From positions 124,001 through 188,000 of the forward strand of contig WLXD01000006.1 of NCBI GenBank assembly GCA_012103255.1: a DNA stretch of 64,000 bases, in the 5' to 3' direction. Shown here piece after piece: positions 16,673-25,503 of the stretch; the first letter of the stretch is position 1; each line of letters opens with the position of its first letter. The stretch is from Acidobacteriota bacterium. GTDB lineage: Bacteria; Acidobacteriota; UBA890; WLXD01. The position numbers and the translations under genes were made by a program. The notes under the pieces are model-generated. The model made no database searches. It saw only the letters and a list, made by a program, of their open reading frames with translations, and was not told the origin of the DNA.

Positions 16673-17473
16673 TCAAAGGAACCCCGGTTCGTCCTCTTCT
16701 GACGGCCGGGTTGCGCCTCCCTGCCGAAGCCATTCACTCGCATCGCGGACGCGCTCGCACTCGGCGTGCTCGTCCACGATTTGCTGGAAGTAGGTAGTCG
16801 CCTGACGCCGATCGCCCTGGCGTCGATGCGATTCCCCGATGATCCAGACAAACTCACACCTTAGGGACGTTGTGCCGTATTTCCGAAGCGCGAAAATCGC
16901 GCGCTGTCGCGCCGCCGAATAGCGCCCACGCGACATCTGGAAATCTGCGACGCCCAATTCATGCTCAGACAGGTTGTCCACCACCCGCTGCATGCTTTCC
17001 TGCGCCTGCTCGGCGTACGGGCTCCCTGGGTAGTCCTCGAAGAAGATCTCGAACGCTCGCAACGCCTCGACGGCCTGCGACTGATCCCGATCGGGCGAGC
17101 GCATCATGCTCAGGTAGCTCATCGCGATCATGAGCTGCGCGTAGTCAACCTGGCCGTGCGAAGGATGATACGTCAGGAAGTTACGAAACGCGTCGACGGC
17201 CAGGATCAACGTCGAGGTTCGATCCTGTTCGTAGTACGACCGCCCAAGGGACAGCCGCGCTTGCGGCAGGTGAGGGCTCGTTGGGTAGTTGCGCAGAAGC
17301 GTGTCGAAGCCTTCGGATGCCTTGCTCCACTCGCCTTCTTCCATGAACGCGCGCGACTGTTCGAACAGCTGCGTACCGGCGGAGTCCGCGGGCAGGGCGA
17401 GTGGCTCTGAGCCACATGCCGCGACCAGAAAGGCCAACGTCACAATGCTGGCTCCGCTAAGGGCTTTCTTCAT
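16673..17473 (-). CDS. bamD: Outer membrane assembly lipoprotein BamD (YfiO)
   Basis: BamD is the essential lipoprotein of the BAM complex that folds beta-barrel proteins into the outer membrane. The 266-residue protein has a signal peptide with lipobox (LVAACG, Cys near residue 20) followed by TPR-like helical repeats: SRAFMEEGEWSKASEGF, RLSLGRSYYEQDR, MSRGRYSAARQRAIFAL and QATTYFQQIVDEH. Spacing of the repeats and length fit BamD. Its ATG overlaps the epimerase stop by 4 nt, and it is followed closely by the exported unknown protein. Confidence 0.9.
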   Translation of the reverse strand: MKKALSGASIVTLAFLVAACGSEPLALPADSAGTQLFEQSRAFMEEGEWSKASEGFDTLLRNYPTSPHLPQARLSLGRSYYEQDRTSTLILAVDAFRNFLTYHPSHGQVDYAQLMIAMSYLSMMRSPDRDQSQAVEALRAFEIFFEDYPGSPYAEQAQESMQRVVDNLSEHELGVADFQMSRGRYSAARQRAIFALRKYGTTSLRCEFVWIIGESHRRQGDRRQATTYFQQIVDEHAECERVRDASEWLRQGGATRPSEEDEPGFL

Positions 17474-18429
17474 GGCGAGGTCAGGGCTTCCGTGGACTCG
17501 TGAGCGACGGCCTGCCAGTGCTTCGCAAGGCCTTCACGTAATGACGTTTCGGGAACAAATCCAAGCTCGGTTTCGGCAAGCGACGTGTCCGCACAGGTGT
17601 CGCGAACATCTCCGCGCTGTACCCCTTCGCGCTCAACTTGCAGGCGATTTCCTGACACCTCTTCAATCGCTTCGATGAGCTGATTGACCGTGACAGTGCT
17701 GCCCCCTCCGACATTATACACAGCCCCTTCCTGTCCCCTTTCGGCGGCGCGCAGGAGCGCCGTGACCGTGTCCGCCACGTAAGTGAAGTCCCGCGTTTGC
17801 TCACCATCGCCGAAAAGTCGGATCGACGTACCGTCTCTTGCGGCGGTCAGAAACCTTTGGATGGCCATGTCCGGCCTTTGTCGTGGGCCGTAGACTGTGA
17901 AGAACCGCATCGACACCGTGGCGAGCCCGTAATTGCGGTGGTACAGCCTCGCGAGGTGCTCCGCCGCAAGCTTCGTTACTCCGTACGGCGAGAACGGCTT
18001 CTCCCGTGCGCTCTCGCGCATTGGCAGTTGAGCCGCGTCGCCGTAGACGGATGAGGACGATGCGTAGACCACCCGTCCGACGCCCTGCTGCAGCGACGCC
18101 TCGAACAGACGCTGAGATGCATAGATGTTGTGCGAGGCGTAATCCTGAAAGCTCGCACCCCACGAGGAGCGGACGCCCGGCAACGCCGCCAGGTGAAACA
18201 CCCGATCCACGCCCTCGAGCAATTCATCAAGATCGAGAGTCTCGAGCATGTCACCCACATACTCAAAACGGGCTTCCTGCCGTTGACGGTCAACGCGCGC
18301 TCGCTTGAGTGCGAGATCGTAGTTCTCGACGAGCCCATCGATACCCACGACCTCGTCCCCGGCCTCGAGCAGTCGCTCTACGAGGTGGGAGCCAATGAAT
18401 CCAGCTGAACCAGTAACAAGACTTCGCAT
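17470..18429 (-). CDS. NAD-dependent nucleotide-sugar epimerase/dehydratase
   Basis: Extended short-chain dehydrogenase (SDR) of 319 residues. The NAD-binding GSAGFIGSHLVERLL is near residue 7, and the catalytic Ser/Tyr/Lys are in YASSSSVYGD near 125 and YGVTKLAAEHL near 152. The ENYD near 36 and the tail resemble UDP-glucuronate/UDP-galacturonate 4-epimerases, but UDP-glucose 4-epimerase or a dehydratase is also possible. It probably supplies sugar nucleotides for surface glycans. It starts 15 nt after rpe ends, and its stop overlaps bamD. Confidence 0.85.
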   Translation of the reverse strand: MRSLVTGSAGFIGSHLVERLLEAGDEVVGIDGLVENYDLALKRARVDRQRQEARFEYVGDMLETLDLDELLEGVDRVFHLAALPGVRSSWGASFQDYASHNIYASQRLFEASLQQGVGRVVYASSSSVYGDAAQLPMRESAREKPFSPYGVTKLAAEHLARLYHRNYGLATVSMRFFTVYGPRQRPDMAIQRFLTAARDGTSIRLFGDGEQTRDFTYVADTVTALLRAAERGQEGAVYNVGGGSTVTVNQLIEAIEEVSGNRLQVEREGVQRGDVRDTCADTSLAETELGFVPETSLREGLAKHWQAVAHESTEALTSP

Positions 18430-18444
18430 CGCGTTGAAGAGACT

Positions 18445-19119
18445 CTAGTCAGTCGAGCCCGCCGTGGCGGCCTCGCGTAAGTTCGAAGCGGCAGCGGCCG
18501 GATCGGCCGCGCCGGTGATGGCCGATCCGGCCACCAGAATGCTCGCACCGGCCTCCGCGCAACCCGCGGCCGTCGAAGGACCGACTCCTCCGTCGACCTG
18601 GACCTCGACGTCGGTGAGTTCGTGCACGTCCAGGTAGGCCCGGATCGCTGCGATCTTTCGATACGACGCTTCGATGAACGACTGCCCACCGAACCCAGGG
18701 TTCACGGTCATCACGAGGACGAAGTCGCCGTTCTTGAGAACAAACTCGAGCCCTTCTGGGCCAGTGCCCGGATTCAGGGCCACGCCGGCTCGAGCTCCAC
18801 TCTCGCGGATGACCGCAAGTGTGCGCTCGAGGTGGTACGTCGCCTCGACATGAACGCTAATCCAGTCGGCGCCCGCGTCGCGGTATGCGGTAACCCAGAG
18901 TTCGGGGCGTTCCACCATCAGATGCACATCGATCGGCTTCTGGGTGAGCGGCCGCAAACACTCCACAACCGACGGCCCAAAGGAAATGTTCGGCACGAAA
19001 TGTCCGTCCATCACATCGATATGCAACACATCGATGTGATCCTCCAGGTCACTCACCAGAGCCCCCAACTGCATCTTGTCGGCGGCCAGCAAAGACGGGG
19101 CGATCTGGATCTCAGTCAT
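18445..19119 (-). CDS. rpe: Ribulose-phosphate 3-epimerase
   Basis: Interconverts ribulose 5-phosphate and xylulose 5-phosphate in the pentose phosphate pathway. The 224-residue TIM barrel has APSLLAADKMQLG near residue 7, the metal/catalytic motif HIDVMDGHFVPNISFG near 33-48, DVHLMVE near 64, VNPGFGGQSF near 140, and QVDGGV near 174 with the second catalytic Asp. The ATG overlaps the stop of the PASTA gene by 4 nt, so the genes are translationally coupled. Confidence 0.96.
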   Translation of the reverse strand: MTEIQIAPSLLAADKMQLGALVSDLEDHIDVLHIDVMDGHFVPNISFGPSVVECLRPLTQKPIDVHLMVERPELWVTAYRDAGADWISVHVEATYHLERTLAVIRESGARAGVALNPGTGPEGLEFVLKNGDFVLVMTVNPGFGGQSFIEASYRKIAAIRAYLDVHELTDVEVQVDGGVGPSTAAGCAEAGASILVAGSAITGAADPAAAASNLREAATAGSTD

Positions 19120-19856
19120 CGGCTCACCTCGAGCACAATTTCGCCGCCAGCGGCGATGCGGAAACCTGGCTGGGGACTCTGGGCAACGATGGTGCCGGGC
19201 GGGACGTTGGCGTGCACGCGTCGATTGGATCCTTCGCTAACCCGGAAGCCCCGAGCCTCGATGTCGCTGCGAACATCGCCAACGGCATGCGTCACAAGAT
19301 TCGGCATGACGTAGTAGACGATGGGCGGACCAAGCGATGAAAGGAGTCGGAGCGGACGCTGCGCTTCGGTCGGGGGCGCGTCAGCCGGGGGTGATTGCGC
19401 GATGATCGTGTCTCGAGGGACATCGTAGCTCGGCGCGCTGGCGACGTAGTCCACCTGAACTCCCTGCTGTTCGAGCCGGATCAGCGCACGTTGACGGGCG
19501 TCACCGACATGGTTCGGCACGACGAGTTCCAGAGGGCCGGTGGACAACATGACGCGCACGGTCCGCATTCGCTTCACCTGCGTGCCGGGCGCCGGATCCT
19601 GACGCACCACGTGGTCGGCCGGAACGGCGTTCGCCTGCAGGCGATCCTCATCGATCTCCAGCACCATGCCCGCCGCCTCGAGTTCGGCCAGGGCCGCGGT
19701 GTCAGCCAATCCGCGCAAGTCAGGCACCCGGTCGGCCGGTCCTGAGACGGCCAATCGCGTCACGACCCAGCCTCCGGCGACGAATGTCACCGTCGACACG
19801 CCGAGCACGAAAATCACGCGACCGAAGGACGCGAGATAGCTGGATAACGAAGGCAC
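19116..19856 (-). CDS. Membrane-anchored PASTA-repeat protein
   Basis: A 246-residue protein with one N-terminal membrane helix (about residues 11-32) and then three PASTA domains: RVPDLRGLADTAALAELEAAG, VVPNHVGDARQRALIRLEQQ and VMPNLVTHAVGDVRSDIEA, each followed by a V/I-x-x-Q-x-P-x-x-G type strand (VVRQDPAPGT, IIAQSPPAD, IVAQSPQPGF). PASTA domains bind muropeptides or act as spacers in kinases and PBPs, but no kinase or transpeptidase domain is attached. This small form is often found between rsmB and rpe in related genomes, as here; its function is not established. Confidence 0.88.
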   Translation of the reverse strand: MPSLSSYLASFGRVIFVLGVSTVTFVAGGWVVTRLAVSGPADRVPDLRGLADTAALAELEAAGMVLEIDEDRLQANAVPADHVVRQDPAPGTQVKRMRTVRVMLSTGPLELVVPNHVGDARQRALIRLEQQGVQVDYVASAPSYDVPRDTIIAQSPPADAPPTEAQRPLRLLSSLGPPIVYYVMPNLVTHAVGDVRSDIEARGFRVSEGSNRRVHANVPPGTIVAQSPQPGFRIAAGGEIVLEVSR

Positions 19857-19888
19857 TAGATCAACCTGAACGGGATCAGCGAGACGCC

Positions 19889-19911
19889 AAAGGGCCGCAA
19901 CCGGCGGCCCC
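19889..19911 (-). terminator. Hairpin after rsmB
   Basis: On the minus strand a 7-bp stem, GGGCCGC and GCGGCCC (19910-19892), loop CGGTT, is followed by TTTGG. It lies between the rsmB stop and the PASTA gene. The T run is short, so it may attenuate rather than stop transcription into the PASTA-rpe genes. Confidence 0.4.
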
Positions 19912-19926
19912 CAATCGCAGAGGATT

Positions 19927-21252
19927 CTAGCACGGCGCCTGGGCTGCGAGCCGGGTCAGCCGCGCCACGTAGAACCCATCCAGGTCAGGGTCCAACGGGA
20001 AAGTCCGCAGATCCCCCACTACATCAACGCTACAGCCGTCCGGGGCGACCTCGAAGGGTTTCCGCGCGATGGTGGGGTCCGCCGAGAGGGCCGACTCCAC
20101 AACCTCTTCGTTCTCCTCGGGTTCCGTTGAACAGGTCACGTAGAGCAACTCGCCAGTGGCGTCGAGCACCTGCAGTGTGTTGCTCAGGATGGCTCGTTGC
20201 GTATCGGCCAGGGCCGCCAGCCCCTCCTCGCTCGTGCGCCACTTGATCTCGGGGTGCCGCCTTATGGTGCCAAGACCGGAGCACGGAACGTCGACAAGGA
20301 TTCTCGAGAATCGCGTCGAGACCGGCAGATCGCGGCCCAGATCACAACGCACCCAGTCCAGGCCGGTGGCTCCGGTTCGACGAGCCAGCGTACGCGCGTC
20401 GCTCAGGCGTTCCGAATGACTATCGAGACACAGCACACGAGAGCCCTCCTCGGCAAGTTGCCTACCCTTGCCCCCGCGACCAGAGCACGCGTCCAGGATC
20501 GTGCCGGGCCCCTGCCCCATCAGTTCTGTCACCATCTGCGCAGCCTCGCTGCGTGGCACCGCCAACCCGTCGGCGATCACCTCCGAGAGCGTTCGGCGAT
20601 CCAGGCTCCCGAGCCTCACGCTCCGTGCGACCCGCAGACCGGGAACAGCCTCCCCGCCGTCCTCGGTGAGTCGGCCAATCGTCTGCGCGAGACCCTCCTC
20701 GCTGGACGCCCTGAGAAACGCGACCGGTGGAGCCAGCGTCGCCGCCAACCATTTGGCAGCACTACGAGACTCCCACCGCACCGCCAGCCAATCGGGCAAG
20801 TCATAGTGATCTGCGGACGAATCGCTGCCAGCGTCGATCTCGCCGCCCGCCCGTAACCAGGCTCGAAGCACCGCGTTGGCCAAACCAGTCGCCCGCGGGC
20901 GCTGACGCTTCAACGCCTCCACGGTGCGATGTACCGCGGCGTGGGGTGGGACCGAATCCAGATATGCACATTGATACAAAGCGATCCGGAGCGCGACGCG
21001 GACTGGAGCATCCAGCTTTGCAAGGGGGCGACGGCAGAACGGTCTCAGCGTTCGGTCCAGAGTCCGCTGTCGCCGCAGGACGCCGTACACGATCTCGGTG
21101 CACAGTGCGCGATCGCGAGCGGGCATCCGCTTCCGTCCGAGCACCTCGTCAAGCGAACGGTCTGATCGCCGGCCGTGCTCCACGCGCGTCAAGATATGGA
21201 GTGCGGCGTCGCGAACCTTGTGGCCACCGCTGGCAGTGTTCCCATCAGTCAC
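19927..21252 (-). CDS. rsmB: 16S rRNA (cytosine967-C5)-methyltransferase
   Basis: RsmB methylates C967 of 16S rRNA. From GTG at 21252 the protein has 441 residues: an N-terminal NusB-like RNA-binding domain (KVRDAALHILTRVEHG, RALCTEIVYGVLRRQRTLD) and a C-terminal Rossmann methyltransferase with LDACSGRGGKGRQLAEE near residue 255, VDVPCSGLGTIRRHPEIKW near 325 (first catalytic Cys) and YVTCSTEPEENE near 375 (second Cys). The frame stays open upstream but into fmt; the GTG overlaps the fmt stop by 8 nt and gives a normal N terminus. Upstream genes def and fmt are co-transcribed. Confidence 0.93.
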   Translation of the reverse strand: MTDGNTASGGHKVRDAALHILTRVEHGRRSDRSLDEVLGRKRMPARDRALCTEIVYGVLRRQRTLDRTLRPFCRRPLAKLDAPVRVALRIALYQCAYLDSVPPHAAVHRTVEALKRQRPRATGLANAVLRAWLRAGGEIDAGSDSSADHYDLPDWLAVRWESRSAAKWLAATLAPPVAFLRASSEEGLAQTIGRLTEDGGEAVPGLRVARSVRLGSLDRRTLSEVIADGLAVPRSEAAQMVTELMGQGPGTILDACSGRGGKGRQLAEEGSRVLCLDSHSERLSDARTLARRTGATGLDWVRCDLGRDLPVSTRFSRILVDVPCSGLGTIRRHPEIKWRTSEEGLAALADTQRAILSNTLQVLDATGELLYVTCSTEPEENEEVVESALSADPTIARKPFEVAPDGCSVDVVGDLRTFPLDPDLDGFYVARLTRLAAQAPC

Positions 21253-22204
21253 GGTCGCCGCCCAGGGTAGTGCCCGCAGAGATGTCGTAGCCGCGAAGGA
21301 AATCGGACGCTGGGAGTCGCCGGCCGCCCGGCCGTTGTACTTCGAGAAGTTCGAGACATCCGTCGCCGCAAGCCACAACGAGACGCCCCTCAGACTCGAG
21401 GACGACGCCTGGAGCGCCGTTCGCATCGGAGGGCGCGGGCGATGCATTCCAGATTCTCAGAACGTCCCCTGCAAGCACTGTGTGCGCTACGGGCCACGGC
21501 TGCATGGCGCGTACCTGACGCTCGATCGAATCCGCCGGAAGGCGCCAGTCGATCGCGCCATCGGTCTTGCGAATGAGCTTGGTCATGGTCGCCAGGGTGG
21601 CGTCCTGAGAATGTGGCTCGAGCTCACCAAGTGCCAGGCGATCGATCGTTTCGGTCGTGAGGGCGGCCCCGAGTTCGCTGAGCTTCGCTCCGAGAGTTCC
21701 GCTGGTCTCGCCAGGATCAAGTTCGATTCGGCGCTGCAGTAGCACCGGGCCGGTGTCCAGCCCTTCGTCCATGAGCATCGTGGTTACACCACTCTCGCGG
21801 TCGCCGGCCAGAATCGCTGCCTGGATCGGACTCGCGCCGCGATGCCGCGGTAACAACGAGGCATGTAGATTGACGCACCCGAGGCGTGGCAGGGCGAGTA
21901 TGGATGGTGGCAAGAGTTGCCCAAAGGCAACGACTACCGCAGCGTCCACTTCGAAGGCTCGGAGTTGCGGCTCGACGCCATCATCTCCGAGTCGCTCCGG
22001 CTGAAGCACCGGCACGCCGTTGTCGACGGCCCATCGCTTCACCGGCGACTGCGCCGTGCGACGCCCGCGACCGGACGGCCGATCGGGTTGAGTCACAACC
22101 GCCGCGATCGCGTGCGTGTTAGCAAGCGTCGCGAGCGTCGGAACTGCCAGCGCGGGCGTGCCCATGAACAGGATGCGCTGTCGCTTCGATTCGGTTCGGG
22201 TCAA
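21245..22204 (-). CDS. fmt: Methionyl-tRNA formyltransferase
   Basis: Transfers a formyl group to initiator Met-tRNA. The 319-residue protein has RILFMGTPALAVPTL near residue 9, NLHASLLPRHRGASPIQAAILAGD near 112-135 (the formyl-THF-binding SLLP region with catalytic Asn/His) and the later DEGLDTGP with catalytic Asp, followed by the C-terminal OB-like tRNA-binding domain (RAMQPWP, LRIWNASP). It starts 5 nt after def ends and overlaps rsmB, the common def-fmt-rsmB order. Confidence 0.95.
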   Translation of the reverse strand: MTRTESKRQRILFMGTPALAVPTLATLANTHAIAAVVTQPDRPSGRGRRTAQSPVKRWAVDNGVPVLQPERLGDDGVEPQLRAFEVDAAVVVAFGQLLPPSILALPRLGCVNLHASLLPRHRGASPIQAAILAGDRESGVTTMLMDEGLDTGPVLLQRRIELDPGETSGTLGAKLSELGAALTTETIDRLALGELEPHSQDATLATMTKLIRKTDGAIDWRLPADSIERQVRAMQPWPVAHTVLAGDVLRIWNASPAPSDANGAPGVVLESEGRLVVACGDGCLELLEVQRPGGRRLPASDFLRGYDISAGTTLGGDRD

Positions 22205-22209
22205 TGCGA

Positions 22210-22722
22210 CTACCAGTCGTCGGCCTTGATCCGTCGCTTGATCTTGCGACGAGCCAGGTCGCGCTTGAGCGGCGACACGCGATCGATGAACAACACGCCA
22301 TCGAGATGGTCGATCTCATGATGAAGGCACCGCGCCAGGAGCTCGTCGCCCTCGACTCGAATCGGGTTCCCGTCGAGATCCTGAGCCTCCACAACAACCC
22401 TTTCGGGTCGCGGGACAACCAGCATGATGTCCGGGAACGACAGGCAACCTTCCTCTTCACGCACTCCGCCCTCTTCGGCTACGACCCGCGGATTGACAAG
22501 CACCATCAGGTCGTCCGGGTCCTCACCGACGGAAAGGTCGATCACGCAAATCCGCTCGCTGCGGCCGACCTGGGGTGCGGCGAGGCCGATCCCCGGCGCC
22601 GCGTACATGGTCGCGACCATGTCGGCGGCGAGTTCGCGGAGATCCTCGTCAAACTCAGACACGGGTTCCGTTCTCTCAGCGAGAATGGTCTCCGGGTATT
22701 TGACGATATCGAGGATAGGCAC
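22210..22722 (-). CDS. def: Peptide deformylase
   Basis: Removes the N-formyl group from new proteins. All three deformylase motifs are present in the 170-residue protein: GIGLAAPQVG near residue 45, EEGCLSFPD near 92 (metal-binding Cys) and HHEIDHLDG near 134-142 (metal-binding His pair and catalytic Glu). The start MPILDIVKYPE is typical. It is the first gene of the minus-strand block def-fmt-rsmB and is divergent from truA across 74 bp that should hold both promoters. Confidence 0.97.
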   Translation of the reverse strand: MPILDIVKYPETILAERTEPVSEFDEDLRELAADMVATMYAAPGIGLAAPQVGRSERICVIDLSVGEDPDDLMVLVNPRVVAEEGGVREEEGCLSFPDIMLVVPRPERVVVEAQDLDGNPIRVEGDELLARCLHHEIDHLDGVLFIDRVSPLKRDLARRKIKRRIKADDW

Positions 22723-22796
22723 GGTACCGGACCTCCGAGTCCAGAGGCGGACCGGAACGCGGGAAGCTTGATGGCGTTCGAGGATAACATCGGGAG

Positions 22797-23540
22797 ATGC
22801 GCACGAAGCTCACGATCGCCTACGTTGGAACGGCCTACTCGGGCTGGCAACGTCAGGCCAACGCCCCCACGGTCCAGGCGGCTCTCGAAGACGCCGCGGC
22901 CGCCGTGGCTGGCATGCCGACTCGAGTCCACGGAGCCGGTCGCACGGATGCGGGTGTTCACGCGCAAGGCCAGGTTGCTCACTTCGACGCTGACAAAGCT
23001 CGGGACGCAGCAACCTGGCAGCGGGCGATCAACGCCGGACTGGACTCCGACATACGCGTGATCGCGGCCATGCCGGTGAGCGATGACTTCCATGCCCGCC
23101 ATAGCGCGCGCGGGAAGACCTATCGCTACGCCCTTGAAGGAGGCGCGATCCAGTCCCCGTTTAGCGCGCGATACGCGTGGCACGTCGGAGCCGATCTGGA
23201 CATCAGGGCTCTGCAGGCTGGCGCCGAGCAGCTGTTGGGCCCGCTCGATCAGCGCGCCTTCGCAACCCAGCCGGAAGACGGCGGACGACCCGATCGACCC
23301 CTGGATTCCGTGAGTGTGCAACCAACACCACGAGGCATCGACATCGTGTTCGTCGGGCGCAGTTTCCTACGCCATGCCGTACGCGCGATGGTGGGCACGT
23401 TGGTGGAAGTCGGCCGCGGCCAGCGCGGGGCTGAGTCGGTTCGGGGCGTCGCAGCGTCAGGAGATCGAACGCTGGCGGGAGCCACTGCACCAGCCCATGG
23501 GCTTTGCCTCGAAGCAGTCCACTACGACGATCAGGCCTAG
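22797..23540 (+). CDS. truA: tRNA pseudouridine(38-40) synthase
   Basis: Makes pseudouridine at positions 38-40 in the tRNA anticodon arm. The 247-residue protein shows TIAYVGTAYSGWQRQ near residue 6, the catalytic motif GAGRTDAGVHAQGQVAHF near 46-63 (Asp in RTDAG), GKTYRYAL near 104 and FLRHAVRAMVGTLVEVGRG near 186-204. Length is normal. It is divergent from def and followed after 63 nt by the galE-like gene on the same strand. Confidence 0.95.
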   Translation: MRTKLTIAYVGTAYSGWQRQANAPTVQAALEDAAAAVAGMPTRVHGAGRTDAGVHAQGQVAHFDADKARDAATWQRAINAGLDSDIRVIAAMPVSDDFHARHSARGKTYRYALEGGAIQSPFSARYAWHVGADLDIRALQAGAEQLLGPLDQRAFATQPEDGGRPDRPLDSVSVQPTPRGIDIVFVGRSFLRHAVRAMVGTLVEVGRGQRGAESVRGVAASGDRTLAGATAPAHGLCLEAVHYDDQA

Positions 23541-23603
23541 GCAGTACACTGCCGACTCCCCGTTCTGAGTCCGCTGAATCGGCGGCAAAGTGGAGTGTTC
23601 GGA

Positions 23604-24593
23604 ATGCGCGTTCTCGTTACCGGCGGCGCCGGTTATGTCGGCTCGAACGTGGTGTCCGCTCTACGCGACGCAGGCCACTCGGTTTCGGTCATCGACGACC
23701 TGTCCTCCGGTCATCCGGCGGCATTGTCGGACGATGTTGAGTTCGCACATGGAGGTTGCGGCGATCCGGCGGCGCTCGAGGCGATCGAACGCCCGGACGG
23801 CATCATGCACATGGCCGCCAAGTGCTCCGTTGGCGAGTCCATGTCGAACCCGCGCGCCTACTACGAGACCAACGTCCGCGAGAGTCTGCGACTGCTCGAT
23901 TGGATGGTCGACCGTGAAATCCCGTGGATCATCCACTCGTCGACCTGCGCCGTCTACGGAATTCCCCGGCGACTCCCCTTGGGTGAAGACGCGACCCCGC
24001 GCCCCATCAACGCGTACGGTGCCACCAAGCTCGCGGTGGACCAGGCGATCTCCTACTACTCTGGCGCGTACGGGCTCCAGGGCACGCGGATGCGCTACTT
24101 CAACGCCGCCGGCGCCCAACCGGACGGCACGCTCGGCGAGGACAAGACGCCGGCGAGCAATCTGATTCCGCGTGTGCTCGCCGTGGCGCTCGACATCCAC
24201 AAGGACGTCGGCATCTTCGGCACCGACCACCCGACGCCGGACGGCACCGGAGTACGCGACTACGTTCACGTCCGCGATCTGGCCGCCGCCCACCTACTGG
24301 CAATGGACAAACTGGCAAGCGGCGACGCGGGCAATACCTACAACCTGGGTACCGAATCCGGCTCGTCGGTCCAGGAGGTACTTGCAGCGGCGCGCGAGGT
24401 GACCGGGCACGACATCCCGGCCATCGCCAAGGAGGCGCGAGAAGGCGATCCCGCGCTGCTCGTGGCATCGAGACAGCGCGCCCGAGACGAGCTGGGCTGG
24501 GAACCGGAACGCTCCGACCTCTCGACGATCTTGCGCGATGCCTGGGAATGGCACCGCACCCATCCATCCGGCCACCGGACCGCCGGCTCATGA
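23604..24593 (+). CDS. galE: UDP-glucose 4-epimerase (GalE-like)
   Basis: SDR epimerase of 329 residues that interconverts UDP-glucose and UDP-galactose. It has VTGGAGYVGSNVV near residue 5, DDLSSGHPAAL near 32, HMAAKCSVGESM near 74, SSTCAVYG near 115, YGATKLAVDQ near 140 (catalytic Tyr/Lys) and RYFNAAGAQPDG near 168, all GalE hallmarks. ATG 23604 with GGAG 8 nt upstream is preferred over GTG 23595, which adds only three residues. A second, more distant epimerase is encoded at 17470-18429. Its TGA overlaps the cdsA ATG. Confidence 0.92.
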   Translation: MRVLVTGGAGYVGSNVVSALRDAGHSVSVIDDLSSGHPAALSDDVEFAHGGCGDPAALEAIERPDGIMHMAAKCSVGESMSNPRAYYETNVRESLRLLDWMVDREIPWIIHSSTCAVYGIPRRLPLGEDATPRPINAYGATKLAVDQAISYYSGAYGLQGTRMRYFNAAGAQPDGTLGEDKTPASNLIPRVLAVALDIHKDVGIFGTDHPTPDGTGVRDYVHVRDLAAAHLLAMDKLASGDAGNTYNLGTESGSSVQEVLAAAREVTGHDIPAIAKEAREGDPALLVASRQRARDELGWEPERSDLSTILRDAWEWHRTHPSGHRTAGS

Positions 24594-25381
24594 CCCGTGC
24601 ACTGACGGCGGCCGTCATCATCGGTGTGCTGCTCGGTGTGCTCTACATGCCGCCTGTTGCCTTCGCGGTGGCCGCTTCCGTGGTGCTCCTGATCGGCTGG
24701 AACGAATTCAGCCGGTTGCTGCAGGCCCTGGGTGTCGACATCGCTGCCGCCCCGGGCGCTCTCGTCGCCCTCGCCTTGGCGAACTCTTTCCTCGACGGGC
24801 CTTCGGCAGCGATGCTGGTCCTTCTGGTGGCCGTCCCGCTTCTCGCCCTGGCAACACTTCGCGACAACTACGGCGACCCCCGAAGATTGACCTTTGCGAT
24901 CGCCGGTGGTTTCGCCGGTCTCGCCTGGCTCGCAATCCCGATGGGAGCACAGATCGGCATTCGCTATCACAACGACGGCATCGCCTGGCTGTTGTTCCTG
25001 TACGCCAGCGTCGCGCTCGGCGATTCGGCCGCCTACTACGGAGGCAGTAGGTTCGGGCAGCATCGACTCGCGCCCGACCTGTCGCCCAAGAAGTCCATCG
25101 AAGGATCCGTGTTTGGGATTGTTGGCAGCGCGGCGGGCGGCCTCGCACTCTCGCCATGGATCCCGGGCCTCCCCCTCTGGCAGGCGGCCCTCGTCGGAGC
25201 GGGACTCGGGCTCGTCGGCCAGGCGGGCGACCTGATCGAGTCTTCATTGAAACGAACTGCAGGCCGCAAGGACTCCGCCGATCTTCTCCCCGGGCACGGC
25301 GGCGTGCTCGATCGAATCGACGCGCATCTTCCCGCTGGAGCATTGCTATACGCGATACTCCGCACCGGAGTGCTCGGGTAG
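24590..25381 (+). CDS. cdsA: Phosphatidate cytidylyltransferase
   Basis: CDP-diacylglycerol synthase of phospholipid synthesis, an integral membrane enzyme. ATG 24590 overlaps the galE stop and gives 263 residues with about seven hydrophobic segments. The family signature is at the C terminus, SSLKRTAGRKDSADLLPGHG then GVLDRIDA (about 220-247), with SPKKSIEGS near 166-174 and DSAAYYGGSRFG near 145. The open frame extends 14 codons upstream into galE, but the overlapping ATG is the usual start. It lies 122 bp before rseP, as in many bacteria (cdsA-(dxr)-rseP), here without dxr. Confidence 0.95.
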   Translation: MTRALTAAVIIGVLLGVLYMPPVAFAVAASVVLLIGWNEFSRLLQALGVDIAAAPGALVALALANSFLDGPSAAMLVLLVAVPLLALATLRDNYGDPRRLTFAIAGGFAGLAWLAIPMGAQIGIRYHNDGIAWLLFLYASVALGDSAAYYGGSRFGQHRLAPDLSPKKSIEGSVFGIVGSAAGGLALSPWIPGLPLWQAALVGAGLGLVGQAGDLIESSLKRTAGRKDSADLLPGHGGVLDRIDAHLPAGALLYAILRTGVLG

Positions 25382-25503
25382 AACCCGGAGCCCACCTTCG
25401 TTTTCGGAACGAGCTGCGAGCCAGACTGCTACATTTAGTTCCAGATAGACGCTAGCCGCGTAGCCGGCCGCGCAGGATTTCTCCCCGACATCCCGGACTT
25501 GCC

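Noticed and set aside
19927-21447. 506-codon frame for RsmB
   Set aside because: The first 65 codons lie inside fmt; GTG 21252 gives a normal NusB-like N terminus.
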